Source: Gammaproteobacteria bacterium (GTDB lineage Bacteria > Pseudomonadota > Gammaproteobacteria > Burkholderiales > Rhodocyclaceae). From it: 34,386 nt of DNA. A program made the translations under genes and the position numbers. Of the stretch, positions 1 to 10,483 are shown piece after piece (position 1 is the stretch's first letter; each line of letters starts with the position of its first letter). The notes under the pieces were generated by a model. It searched no databases. It worked only from the letters and a program-made list of their open reading frames with translations, and had not been told where the DNA came from. Location of the stretch: contig JARFTZ010000010.1 in the NCBI GenBank assembly GCA_029289235.1, positions 1 to 34,386 on the forward strand, written 5' to 3'.

Positions 1-2650
<2,650 letters not shown>

Positions 2651-2736
2651 ATAACCTTAAGCAGCAACTCGAACCCTGCAATTACAATCACCTTCTTCTC
2701 ATTTTGCGTCTGCTCTCAGAGCAGGCGGACAAGTTA

Positions 2737-2852
2737 TGCTTGGCGGCCATAGCACGTTGGACCCACCCCTTCCCATCCCGAACAGGACCGTGAAACGACG
2801 TCGCGCCGATGATAGTGCACAGCTCGTGTGCGAAAGTAGGTCACCGCCAGGC
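2737..2852 (+). rRNA. rrf: 5S ribosomal RNA
   Basis: The sequence is about 116 nt and starts and ends with complementary arms (tgcttggcgg and ccgccaggct). Internally it has the typical ccatcccgaacaggaccgtgaaac and cgccgatgatagt blocks of bacterial 5S rRNA. It follows 23S after an 86-nt spacer that contains no tRNA I can recognise, and it is followed at once by a terminator. This is the normal end of a bacterial rrn operon. The end positions are uncertain by one or two bases. Confidence 0.96.
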
Positions 2853-2855
2853 TCC

Positions 2856-2898
2856 CCAAAAAAAAGCCCTCCCGCTCTACCGCGCGAGGGCTTTTTTA
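2856..2898 (+). terminator. Rho-independent terminator of the rrn operon
   Basis: A run of A residues precedes the stem AGCCCTC, a GC-rich loop, the matching GAGGGCT and a T run. Because it has A's on one side and T's on the other, it could stop transcription from both directions. It lies four bases after the 5S 3' end. Confidence 0.9.
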
Positions 2899-3283
2899 CT
2901 TCCGAAACCACCTCGGGCACACTCCCACGCGGCACGTCCCATCGTGTGTCGATCAGTAAGCCCCCGGCGAAGTCATCGGTAAATTGAGCGCTTAGCCCGG
3001 GAAAATTCAAGCAGGCGACGCACGAAACCTAGCTTGAGAACAACCGCTATCTGAACATGACGTTCCTCGCGGAGCAAAAAAGGAGTTGTTGAGACTGTCC
3101 GCCTGAACTGGCCGCGCGCTGTCGGCGCTGCTCCGAGCTACGCCCTCCGCGTCGCCGACGCACAAGAAACAACCGACTACGCGATCACCTTTTTTGCACA
3201 ACTTGACGGACACAACTGAAAGCAGATGAAAGCGAATGCCGGTTGATGGATAATTTCGTGCTCACTTTTTCGGGAAGCAAGCG
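2899..3283. other. Intergenic stretch without a convincing gene
   Basis: This is about 385 bp between the rrn terminator and the metallo-hydrolase gene. Short open frames exist on the minus strand, but none has a ribosome binding site or recognisable protein sequence. TTGACG at 3203-3208 resembles a -35 box, but the sequence 17 bp downstream is a poor -10. GATAAT at 3249-3254 resembles a -10 but has no -35 partner. The promoter of the next gene probably lies here but cannot be fixed by eye. Confidence 0.5.
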
Positions 3284-4240
3284 ATGACGAGTGTAGTCTC
3301 ATACGGTGATGGTATCCACGCAATTGATTCGGGTTATGTCCGACCGCGAATGGCGGCTATTCACTTGCTTGTCGAAAACGGCCGCGCAGCCTTGATCGAT
3401 ACCGGCACCAATAGTTCTCTCGACGCGGTATGCGCTGTGCTCAAAGCCTTTTCGCTGACGTCGGACTCCGTTGATTATGTTTGCCTAACCCATGTCCATC
3501 TGGATCACGCAGGGGGCGCCGGTGCGATGATGCGGGCGTTCTCGCATGCACGACTGGTGGTGCATCCGCGCGGCGCAAGGCACATGGTTGACCCGTCCAG
3601 GCTAGTAGACGGTGCTACAGCCGTTTACGGAGCGGTTGAGATGGACCGTCTATACGGTGAAATTTTTCCGGTCGATATGGCGCGGGTCGTTGAAGCTTCC
3701 GACGGAACCGTCATCGAGTTCGGGGGGCGCCGCTTGCGTGCCCTGGATACCCCCGGCCATGCGAGGCATCATCTTTGTTTCCATGACGAGAAGACGGGCC
3801 ATATTTTTACCGGCGACGCTTTTGGGCTTTCGTACCCCGAGTTCGACGTTGAGGGACGGCAGTTCGTGTTTCCGGCGACTACGCCGGTTCAGTTCGAACC
3901 CGAAGCGATGCATGCATCCATCGAGCGTTTGATGGCGCTCGCCCCGAAGGCCGTCTATTTGACACACTTCGGAAGAGTCGATGATCCGGTTCGGGCTGCA
4001 CACGAGTTGCACCGATTGATCGATGCCTACGTGGATATCGCCACTCGCCACCGGGATGTCGGACCCGAGCGACATGCGCGTATTCGCGATGATCTTGCCC
4101 GGTTGATGCTAAGCGAGGTCAGTGCAATGGGGGCTTCTCTTCCCGCAGATCAGGTTCTCGCGCTGGTCGGGGGGGATGTCGAGATCAACGCGCAGGGGCT
4201 CGGCGTCTGGCTCGACAGCGCCTCACGGCGTACAGGTTGA
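3284..4240 (+). CDS. MBL-fold metallo-hydrolase
   Basis: This 318-residue protein of the metallo-beta-lactamase superfamily probably hydrolyses an ester or thioester with a dinuclear metal centre. Visible ligands are the HxHxDH motif (H70, H72, D74, H75), H159 in DTPGHA, D178 in FTGDAFG and H228 in YLTHFG, which together make a complete active site. There is no signal peptide, so it is cytoplasmic. The residues after about 235 form a helical tail with no recognised motif. The start is the first ATG of the frame; GGGAAG about eight bases upstream is a weak ribosome binding site. It stands alone, convergent with tcdA with only four bases between the stop codons. Substrate is unknown. Members of this superfamily range from glyoxalases to lactonases, and nothing here decides between them. 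Base composition looks somewhat less GC-rich than its neighbours. Confidence 0.9.
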   Translation: MTSVVSYGDGIHAIDSGYVRPRMAAIHLLVENGRAALIDTGTNSSLDAVCAVLKAFSLTSDSVDYVCLTHVHLDHAGGAGAMMRAFSHARLVVHPRGARHMVDPSRLVDGATAVYGAVEMDRLYGEIFPVDMARVVEASDGTVIEFGGRRLRALDTPGHARHHLCFHDEKTGHIFTGDAFGLSYPEFDVEGRQFVFPATTPVQFEPEAMHASIERLMALAPKAVYLTHFGRVDDPVRAAHELHRLIDAYVDIATRHRDVGPERHARIRDDLARLMLSEVSAMGASLPADQVLALVGGDVEINAQGLGVWLDSASRRTG

Positions 4241-4244
4241 ACCG

Positions 4245-5033
4245 TTACTCGTGGCCGGCGATCCGGCGTAATGCGACGCTCGCGGCAATCAGTCCGAATG
4301 TCGCGGTCACGCAAACCGAAGAGCCATAGCCCGCGCAGTTGAGTCCGGCGGGGGATGACGGCAGATCACACGCGGAACCAGCTTCCGGGTAGCGCAGCGG
4401 CTCGCTGGAGAAGACAGCGGGGACGCCGAATTTACGTTTCTGGTCGCGAGGGAAGCCGTATTCCTTGCGTAGACGTGAGCGGACCTTAGCCAGAAGAGGA
4501 TCCTGCATGGTACGCGAGAGATCGGCGATTTCGATGCGCGACGGATCGAGTTGGCCGCCTGCGCCGCCGGCTGTGACGATCGGGATCGCTTTTTCCACGC
4601 ACCAGGCGATCATCGCGGCCTTGGTGCGGACCTGGTCGATGGCATCGACGACGTAGTCGAATCCCCCGTCGAGCATCGCGCCCAGATTGTCGGGGGTGAC
4701 GAAATCCTCGACCGTTTCGATTGTGCACGCTGGATTGATTTCCAGGATGCGCGCGGCCATGGCGTCCGTCTTGGCCTTGCCGAATTCGCCTTCCAGAGCA
4801 TGGATCTGCCGGTTGACGTTGGATTCGGCAATCATGTCCAGGTCGATCAGCGTGATGTGGCCGACTGCCGAGCGGGCCAGGGCTTCCGCTGCCCAGGAGC
4901 CGACGCCGCCAATACCGACGACACAGACACGGGCGCGCTGGATGCGCTGAAAAGCGTCTGCTCCGTAAAGACGGCGTACGCCGCCGAAGCGGCGTTCAAG
5001 ATCGGCTATTTCCGTGGTGGTCATGAGCGTCAT
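4245..5033 (-). CDS. tcdA: tRNA threonylcarbamoyladenosine dehydratase TcdA
   Basis: TcdA (formerly CsdL/YgdL) is an E1-like enzyme that uses ATP to cyclise t6A at position 37 of ANN-decoding tRNAs into ct6A. The 262-residue protein matches the usual length of about 268. It has the nucleotide-binding glycine motif VVGIGGVGSWAAEAL and the following LIDLD with NVNRQ, both characteristic of the ThiF/MoeB/E1 superfamily. It also has a C-terminal NCAGYGSS segment followed by a hydrophobic helix, as in E. coli TcdA. The chosen ATG overlaps the stop codon of the upstream HD-GYP gene in an ATGA tetranucleotide, so translation is probably coupled. The frame stays open for 90 more codons upstream, but that part overlaps the HD-GYP gene and is arginine-rich nonsense. 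A second ATG three codons in is possible. Confidence 0.93.
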   Translation of the reverse strand: MTLMTTTEIADLERRFGGVRRLYGADAFQRIQRARVCVVGIGGVGSWAAEALARSAVGHITLIDLDMIAESNVNRQIHALEGEFGKAKTDAMAARILEINPACTIETVEDFVTPDNLGAMLDGGFDYVVDAIDQVRTKAAMIAWCVEKAIPIVTAGGAGGQLDPSRIEIADLSRTMQDPLLAKVRSRLRKEYGFPRDQKRKFGVPAVFSSEPLRYPEAGSACDLPSSPAGLNCAGYGSSVCVTATFGLIAASVALRRIAGHE

Positions 5034-6136
5034 GCGTTGACCGAACGATGGATGACCTGATTGAACGGTTCGATCCACTCCTTGGCGAATTGGTTGTCGC
5101 AGGCATTGACTTCCGCAATGGCCCGCAGCACCGAGCGATTCTTGCCACGGTGGGCGTGCTTCAACATGACCGACTCGAAGGCGTCGACGATGGCGAGAAT
5201 CTTGGCGCCGTCGCAGATACGGTCGGCGCCGAGTCCTTCGGGGTAGCCGTGGCAGTCGGGCATCTCGTGGTGCTGGGCGACCATTTCCGCGGCCGCCTCC
5301 CAACCCGGCATGCGGGCCAGCAGCCCCGCCGCATAGCCGGGATGATTGTGCATTACCTCGATTTCATCAGGCGTCATGTTGCCGATTTTCAACCAGGTTG
5401 ACTCCGGGAGAAACATCATCCCGATGTCGTGCATGTACACCGCCGCCTCGAGTTGTACCGGATCGACCGCCTTGTTCCTGATCTGGTTGGTTTCGCTGGC
5501 CAGGCGCAGCAGTCGCAGGGTACGGCCCTTGAACAGCGGCGAGCGATTTTCCAGTTGATCGGCAAGCGAACGGAAGAAGCGCAAGTCGTCGCTCGTCTGC
5601 GCGGGGGATTTACTGATGGCACTCGGCGAACGCCCGCGCCCCAGTGTCGCTGATTCCGCCGTCGGTCTGAAACCGGTGACGGCCGTGATGACCTCCGCGG
5701 CTTCCCGATCGACGTCCCCCGCCGCGGCATCGGCGAGGCGTTGCAGGCCGGAGACCAGCGCGACAAGTTGCAGGTTCTCGAGCGGGCGGCGCGAGCGCAG
5801 GCCTTCCACGGCCAGCTCGAGCCGATCGATGGCCAGAAGGATCGCTTCGGCGAGAATGGCGCTGAAAGCCAGTTCCCCGTTGCGCAGGCGGGCGAGCAGC
5901 GTTTCGATCGGATGCGCGATGGTGACGGCCAACTCGACCTTGCACAGTGTCGCATCGCCCTTGATGTTGTGCAGCGAACGGAACAGGCTGCCGATGATCT
6001 CCCGGTCATCGGGTGCGCTCCGCAGGCGCGAGACGTCGCGCTCGATGCCGGGGGCGAGGTCGTTCAGGGATTCGATGAATTCGTCCAGCGCGTTGAAATC
6101 GGTGACCGTTGGCGCAATGATCGAGCGGATGTCCAT
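5030..6136 (-). CDS. Hpt domain / HD-GYP domain signalling protein
   Basis: This 368-residue soluble protein is a probable c-di-GMP phosphodiesterase under phosphorelay control. Residues about 1-115 look like a histidine phosphotransfer (Hpt) domain, with H56 in the motif HNIKGDA. Residues about 140-185 are a low-complexity linker. Residues about 190-368 are an HD-GYP domain, with H236-D237 in HDIG, the HPGYAAG block near 265, HHE at 289-291 and GYP at 297-299. In place of the common DGxGYP the protein has DCHGYP, so activity is likely but not certain. There is no receiver domain; the Hpt domain takes its place. A strong ribosome binding site (aggggagg) precedes the ATG at 6136. The frame extends further upstream, but only through the divergent FKBP gene. 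It is followed by tcdA with a 4-nt overlap. Confidence 0.88.
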   Translation of the reverse strand: MDIRSIIAPTVTDFNALDEFIESLNDLAPGIERDVSRLRSAPDDREIIGSLFRSLHNIKGDATLCKVELAVTIAHPIETLLARLRNGELAFSAILAEAILLAIDRLELAVEGLRSRRPLENLQLVALVSGLQRLADAAAGDVDREAAEVITAVTGFRPTAESATLGRGRSPSAISKSPAQTSDDLRFFRSLADQLENRSPLFKGRTLRLLRLASETNQIRNKAVDPVQLEAAVYMHDIGMMFLPESTWLKIGNMTPDEIEVMHNHPGYAAGLLARMPGWEAAAEMVAQHHEMPDCHGYPEGLGADRICDGAKILAIVDAFESVMLKHAHRGKNRSVLRAIAEVNACDNQFAKEWIEPFNQVIHRSVNA

Positions 6137-6271
6137 GTCGCCTCCCCTGAAATAGTTGTTCCCGGAGTTTAGCCGAAAGCGTTGCCAAAGCCGATGGCAA
6201 AGGTGAAATTGAACTGGCCCGGACCGGGCGCGTGGTCTACACTTCCGCACTCTTTCCAAGGAGAACACATC

Positions 6272-6616
6272 ATGTCCAAAACAACGACAGAATCCGGCCT
6301 GTTGATCGAGGAACTCCGCGTGGGCAACGGCGACGAGGCAATGCCGGGCCAGTTCGTCAGCGTGCACTACACCGGCTGGTTGACCGACGGCAGCAAGTTC
6401 GATTCGAGCAAGGACCGCGACGAGCCATTCGAGTTCTCGCTTGGGCAACGCATGGTCATCGCCGGGTGGGACGAAGGCGTGCAGGGCATGCGCGTCGGTG
6501 GTGTCCGCAAGCTGACGATTCCGCCGCACCTCGGCTATGGCGCACGCGGCGCCGGGGGCGTCATCCCGCCGAATGCCACCCTGGTCTTCGAAGTCGAATT
6601 GCTCGATATCCTTTGA
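6272..6616 (+). CDS. FKBP-type peptidyl-prolyl cis-trans isomerase
   Basis: A 114-residue single-domain FKBP that catalyses prolyl isomerisation during protein folding. Typical family sequence is present throughout: [34 protein letters not shown], and the C-terminal [23 protein letters not shown], which carries the aromatic pocket residues. There is no signal peptide, so it is probably cytoplasmic. The ATG at 6272 has a clear AAGGAG 8 bases upstream; an earlier in-frame ATG lies in the intergenic region and lacks family sequence. The gene is divergent from the HD-GYP gene, with 135 bp of shared upstream DNA. Its stop shares one base with the start of the next gene, so the two are translationally linked. 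Confidence 0.95.
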   Translation: MSKTTTESGLLIEELRVGNGDEAMPGQFVSVHYTGWLTDGSKFDSSKDRDEPFEFSLGQRMVIAGWDEGVQGMRVGGVRKLTIPPHLGYGARGAGGVIPPNATLVFEVELLDIL

Positions 6617-7662
6617 TGGCCGAGACTCCACGCAAGACGCTTGGCCTGCCTGCCCGGAAGGAAGGCGAGGAGCGACCGCTCAATCCAAAGCGCAAGCCGG
6701 TTCGAGGTACGGGCGCGGGGCTACGTCGCCCAACGCCGGTCGCCGAGGAACCGAGTGCCGCCGAACCGGCCCGGAAGGTCGACTGGCGCAACAAGTCGAA
6801 AAAGAAGCGGGATGAGCGCCCGACCGGGCGCGCTGCGCCGCAGGCAAGGAAAACCGCGAATCCTGGCGAAGCGCCGCGTCAACCGCGCCCTGTTCCGGCA
6901 AAGCCTGTACCCGCATCGCCTGTTTCGACAGCGCTGGCGGGTGTCCGCGTCTCCAAGCTGATGGCCGAGCGCGGCATGTGCTCGCGGCGCGAGGCGGACT
7001 GCTTCATCGAGCGCGGCTGGGTCTACGTCGACGGCGAACGCGTCAGCGAACTCGGCACGCGCGTCGATCCGGGGGCGAAAATCTCGCTCGACAAGGAAGC
7101 CCGGGCGGCGCAACAGCGCCAGATGACGGTGTTGCTGCACAAGCCGGTCGGTTACGTTTCCGGCCAGCCTGAACCGGGATGCGAGCCGGCGGTGGTGTTG
7201 ATCAAGCCCGAAAACCAGCAGCGCAGTCCCGATACGGCGCTGTTCCACGCGTCGCACCTCAAGGGGTTGGCGCCGGCCGGGCGGCTGGACATCGACTCGA
7301 CCGGCCTGCTGGTCCTGACCCAGGATGGACGCGTGGCCCGGCAGTTGATCGGCGAGAACTCGAAGGTCGAGAAGGAGTACCTGGTTCGCGTCGAGGGGCA
7401 GCTTGTCGACAACGGGCTGGCGTTGCTCAATCACGGGCTGGCTCTGGACGGCAAGCCGCTGAAGCTGGCCAGGGTCGAATGGCTGAACGACGACCAGCTG
7501 CGCTTCATCCTCAACGAGGGGCGGAAACGGCAGATCCGCCGCATGTGCGAACTGGTCGGCCTGCGCGTGGTCGGGCTCAAGCGGGTGCGCATCGGCCGCG
7601 TCCGGCTCGGCGACCTGCCGCTCGGCAAGTGGCGCTACCTGCGGGACGACGAAGCGTTCTGA
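6616..7662 (+). CDS. Pseudouridine synthase, RsuA/RluB/E/F family, RluF-like
   Basis: This 348-residue enzyme converts a specific uridine to pseudouridine, probably in 23S rRNA. Residues 1-108 are a basic, proline-rich low-complexity extension. Residues about 110-157 are an S4 RNA-binding domain (SRREAD). Residues about 170-345 are the catalytic domain, with HKPVGYVSG, the GRLD motif (catalytic D225), the [10 protein letters not shown] block and an end [12 protein letters not shown] that closely resembles E. coli RluF. RluF modifies U2604, but the RluB and RsuA relatives are close, so the exact target is inferred. The long basic N-terminus is unusual, since RluB and RluF often carry such a tail at the C-terminus. 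The start overlaps the FKBP stop (TGATG). The frame also reads open upstream through the FKBP gene, but that is a shadow. Confidence 0.88.
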   Translation: MAETPRKTLGLPARKEGEERPLNPKRKPVRGTGAGLRRPTPVAEEPSAAEPARKVDWRNKSKKKRDERPTGRAAPQARKTANPGEAPRQPRPVPAKPVPASPVSTALAGVRVSKLMAERGMCSRREADCFIERGWVYVDGERVSELGTRVDPGAKISLDKEARAAQQRQMTVLLHKPVGYVSGQPEPGCEPAVVLIKPENQQRSPDTALFHASHLKGLAPAGRLDIDSTGLLVLTQDGRVARQLIGENSKVEKEYLVRVEGQLVDNGLALLNHGLALDGKPLKLARVEWLNDDQLRFILNEGRKRQIRRMCELVGLRVVGLKRVRIGRVRLGDLPLGKWRYLRDDEAF

Positions 7663-7737
7663 TCCGCGGTTGCCGGCGGCATGGCAAGCCGGTATCGTAA
7701 TGACGGACGTGTTCGTCCGGCCAGACATCGTTGATTC

Positions 7738-8814
7738 ATGACGCTTCTCTCGCGCACCACGGCCCAGCGGCGGGCCGACCAGATTCAGCACTTTCGGCGG
7801 GAACTCCAACAGCTTGCCGAGGAAGGTGTGCTGCAGCTGAACGGCGAGCAGCGTCAGCGTCTCGACGTCCATCACGAGGCGCTGCTGGCGGAATTCGCCG
7901 GTGCCTTCGATATCGATCGCGACGCCCGCTCCCGGCAATTGTCGTGGGGAATGCGGATCGCCTCGCTGCTCGGTGCGCTGGCGCTGGCGGCCAGCGTGTT
8001 TTTCCTCTTCCGACAGTTCTGGGGGCTGTTTTCCGAATGGACCCAGGTCGGCATCCTGGCCGGCGCGTCGCTGGCGACATTCGGCGCCACGCTGATCACT
8101 CGCCAGCGCGATGCGACGGGCTATTTCACCAAGCTGTGCGCGATGGTGGCCTTCGCCTGCTTCGTGCTCAACGTGGCGATGATCGGGCAGATCTTCAACA
8201 TCACGCCGTCGGACAAGGCCTTGCTGCCGTGGGCGGTATACGGCCTGCTACTGGCGTATCTGTGCGACCTGCGCCTGCTGCTGGCGGCCGGCCTCGTCTG
8301 CCTGCTTGCATTCGTGGCTGCGCGTGTCGGCACCTGGAGCGGCGTTTACTGGGTTCACTTCGGCGAGCGTCCGGAAAATTTCTTCCCGGCTGCGCTGGCC
8401 CTGTTCGCGTTGCCGATGTTCTTCCGGCACGAGCGCCATGATCAGTTCCCGGCGGTCTACCGCCTTGCTGGATTGCTTGCCTTCTTCCTGCCAGTGCTGA
8501 TTCTTTCGCACTGGGGGGCGGGCAGTTACCTCGCCTGGCCGGCGACGGCGATCGAGCACGTCTATCAGATTGCCGGCTTCGTCTTCGGCGCCCTGACCAT
8601 CTGGCTCGGCCTGCGCCGGCAATGGACGGAAACGGCCAATGCCGGTGTCGTCTTCTTCGTGATCTTCCTCTACACCAAGTTCTACGACTGGTGGTGGGAA
8701 CTGATGCCCAAGTATCTTTTCTTCCTCGTGCTCGGCTTGACCGCCGTGCTGGTCCTGCTGGTGATGAAGCGCTTGCGGCGGCCGGCGACATTGGCGGACG
8801 GGGAGTCGTCATGA
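7738..8814 (+). CDS. Multi-pass membrane protein, DUF2157-like
   Basis: A 358-residue inner-membrane protein of unknown function. The first 65 residues are soluble and charged, with a helical heptad look (QHFRRELQQLAEEG, the kind of N-terminus seen in DUF2157 proteins). After that come roughly nine or ten hydrophobic segments separated by short loops, with the last near residues 325-345. There is no signal peptide and no catalytic motif. The ATG at 7738 has no good Shine-Dalgarno sequence. The stop overlaps the next start in an ATGA, and the partner is another membrane-anchored protein, so the two probably act as a pair. The family assignment rests on layout and memory of similar proteins and is not certain. 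Confidence 0.75.
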   Translation: MTLLSRTTAQRRADQIQHFRRELQQLAEEGVLQLNGEQRQRLDVHHEALLAEFAGAFDIDRDARSRQLSWGMRIASLLGALALAASVFFLFRQFWGLFSEWTQVGILAGASLATFGATLITRQRDATGYFTKLCAMVAFACFVLNVAMIGQIFNITPSDKALLPWAVYGLLLAYLCDLRLLLAAGLVCLLAFVAARVGTWSGVYWVHFGERPENFFPAALALFALPMFFRHERHDQFPAVYRLAGLLAFFLPVLILSHWGAGSYLAWPATAIEHVYQIAGFVFGALTIWLGLRRQWTETANAGVVFFVIFLYTKFYDWWWELMPKYLFFLVLGLTAVLVLLVMKRLRRPATLADGESS

Positions 8815-9629
8815 AACGAAAGGCTCTTTTGTCGATTGGTGCGCTGCTGGTCATCGTGCTGACCAATGCCGTGGCCCTTGGCGGCGCGTGGTGGAATCGC
8901 TCGGGCGAGGCGGAGAGCCGCCTCGAACTCTCGCAGCGCGAACTGCGTGTGCCGTATCGCGGCATCGACCGGGAGAGCAGTGGTCTGGCGCTATCGCTGG
9001 CCTGGCGGGTTGGCGTCGCCCTCGATGGCGAGGATTCCTACCTGGAGCGGCAGGATAACCGGTCGCCCCGGTGGCTGGATCGGGCGAAGATGGAAAGCCT
9101 CGGTTTCGATCTTCCGGACGATTCCGCTTCGGTGCGCCGCAAGGCGCCGGAACTGGCCCGCGACGTCCTGCTGGTGCTGGAACTCGATGGCGAGGCATTC
9201 AGGCGCTCACTCGAGCGGGCACGGCAGCGAAGAACGGCGGAAGAATTGAAACTCGCTGTGCTGCCCGAGAGTAAGGAAAAAGAGAATCGCCGGAAAAGCC
9301 TCGACAACGAACTGGCCCGAGAGGAGAACGAAAGCAGCCGGCTGTTCGTGATCGATGCGGGGCTTGATTCCGCGGCGCTGCGCACTAAATATCCCGATCG
9401 CGCCCGCTACGCGATTGTGCAGGGGCAGATTCGACCGATGTGGCGGGGGCGTGAGGGCGATCCCGTGCGCGGTTACGTCAGCAGTCTTTCCGTCAGTGCG
9501 ATCAATGTGCCGCATGCGTTGCGGGCGCTTGTGCCTGCGAACGGGGATCGCACGAAGTTTTCGGCGACCGTCGCCTTTGGCCGGCGCCTTGAACCGTGGA
9601 TCGAGCAGGTGACGGTGTCCGGTCGCTGA
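8811..9629 (+). CDS. Membrane-anchored protein, DUF4824-like
   Basis: This 272-residue protein has a single N-terminal hydrophobic segment (residues about 5-26) that could be an uncleaved signal anchor. The remainder would then be a periplasmic domain rich in charged residues, with a highly charged helical stretch at about 140-170. It resembles the DUF4824 family, whose members sit next to DUF2157 membrane proteins; I assign this from pattern memory only. The ATG overlaps the stop of the preceding gene (ATGA), so the two are co-translated. No catalytic residues are obvious. It is convergent with the M23 peptidase gene, with 20 bp between stops. Confidence 0.72.
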   Translation: MKRKALLSIGALLVIVLTNAVALGGAWWNRSGEAESRLELSQRELRVPYRGIDRESSGLALSLAWRVGVALDGEDSYLERQDNRSPRWLDRAKMESLGFDLPDDSASVRRKAPELARDVLLVLELDGEAFRRSLERARQRRTAEELKLAVLPESKEKENRRKSLDNELAREENESSRLFVIDAGLDSAALRTKYPDRARYAIVQGQIRPMWRGREGDPVRGYVSSLSVSAINVPHALRALVPANGDRTKFSATVAFGRRLEPWIEQVTVSGR

Positions 9630-9649
9630 ACGGCGTTGCGGTGGTTGAT

Positions 9650-10483
9650 TCAGCGGCGTTTCAGGAAAAGTTCGGGGTCGACCATCGTGCCATTGAGTAC
9701 CACGCTCCAGTGCAGGTGCGGGCCGCTGGCGCGGCCCGTGGCACCGATCCGGCCGAGCGTCTGGCCTTTACGGAGAGTCTCGCCGGGCTTCACGTCGATG
9801 CGGTCGAGGTGGCAGTACATGCTGAGCAGGCCATTGCCGTGGTCGAGGAAAACCGTCTTGCCGTTGAAGAAATAGTCGTCGACGGCCAGCACTATCGCCG
9901 CTGCCGGCGCACCGACCGGTGTGCCACGACGTGCGGCGACATCCAGGCCGCTGTGCGGCGCGCGCGGCTCGCCGTTGAAGATCCGGCGCAGGCCGAAACG
10001 GCTGGCCAGCCTCCCGGCGACCGGCTTGGCGAAGTCCGTCTCGGTTTCGGCGGACGGTCGCCAGTGCTTTTTCAATGCCTGGATGCGTTCGATTTCGGCC
10101 AGCGCGCGGGCTTCGTCCTCCGGCGACAAGGTGACCTTGCTGGAATCCTTGAGCGTGATGCGTTGCTCGGCGTAGTGTTTCTCCCTGATCTCGAAAGAGG
10201 TCGTCCGTTCTGCGCCGTTGGCGCGCATCCGCAGCGTTTGCCTGCCGGCCCGTGTGTCGAGCGGGACGCCAACGACGGCGATCCAGTGACCGTCCTCGGC
10301 GGCAACCCATACGGGCCGGTCGCCCAGCCACGCCGAGGGGCGATCGGGGCTGTCGAGAACGGTGCCGAGCGTGACCAGGGCAATGCCGCCGGCCACATTC
10401 GATGCGACCGGCAAGGCGATGGCGGGGTGGAACATGAACAACATCAGGGCCGCGGCCAGCGCAGCAAGGTGAATTTTCCTCAC
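9650..10483 (-). CDS. M23-family peptidase, LytM-like, secreted
   Basis: A 277-residue exported zinc endopeptidase expected to cut peptidoglycan cross-links, or to activate amidases if inactive. The N-terminus is a signal peptide (VRKIHLAALAAAL to about residue 25). A middle domain (about 30-140) precedes the M23 domain. The M23 domain has the HSGLDVAA motif, whose H and D are metal ligands, the HGNGLLSMYCHL segment, and GPHLHW with H256 and H258, so the zinc site looks complete. I chose GTG at 10483. It overlaps the upstream gene's stop in a GTGA, has AAGGCGG upstream, and begins exactly at the signal peptide. An ATG nine codons earlier would put unrelated residues in front. It is probably co-transcribed with the neutral zinc peptidase. 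Confidence 0.9.
   Translation of the reverse strand: MRKIHLAALAAALMLFMFHPAIALPVASNVAGGIALVTLGTVLDSPDRPSAWLGDRPVWVAAEDGHWIAVVGVPLDTRAGRQTLRMRANGAERTTSFEIREKHYAEQRITLKDSSKVTLSPEDEARALAEIERIQALKKHWRPSAETETDFAKPVAGRLASRFGLRRIFNGEPRAPHSGLDVAARRGTPVGAPAAAIVLAVDDYFFNGKTVFLDHGNGLLSMYCHLDRIDVKPGETLRKGQTLGRIGATGRASGPHLHWSVVLNGTMVDPELFLKRR

Noticed and set aside
2699-3213. Short minus-strand frames over 5S and the gap after it
   Set aside because: One overlaps 5S and the terminator. The other has no ribosome binding site and no protein-like character.
5034-5303. N-terminal extension of the tcdA frame
   Set aside because: The added 90 residues are arginine-rich, lie antisense-free but inside the HD-GYP coding region in another frame, and are absent from TcdA proteins of normal length.
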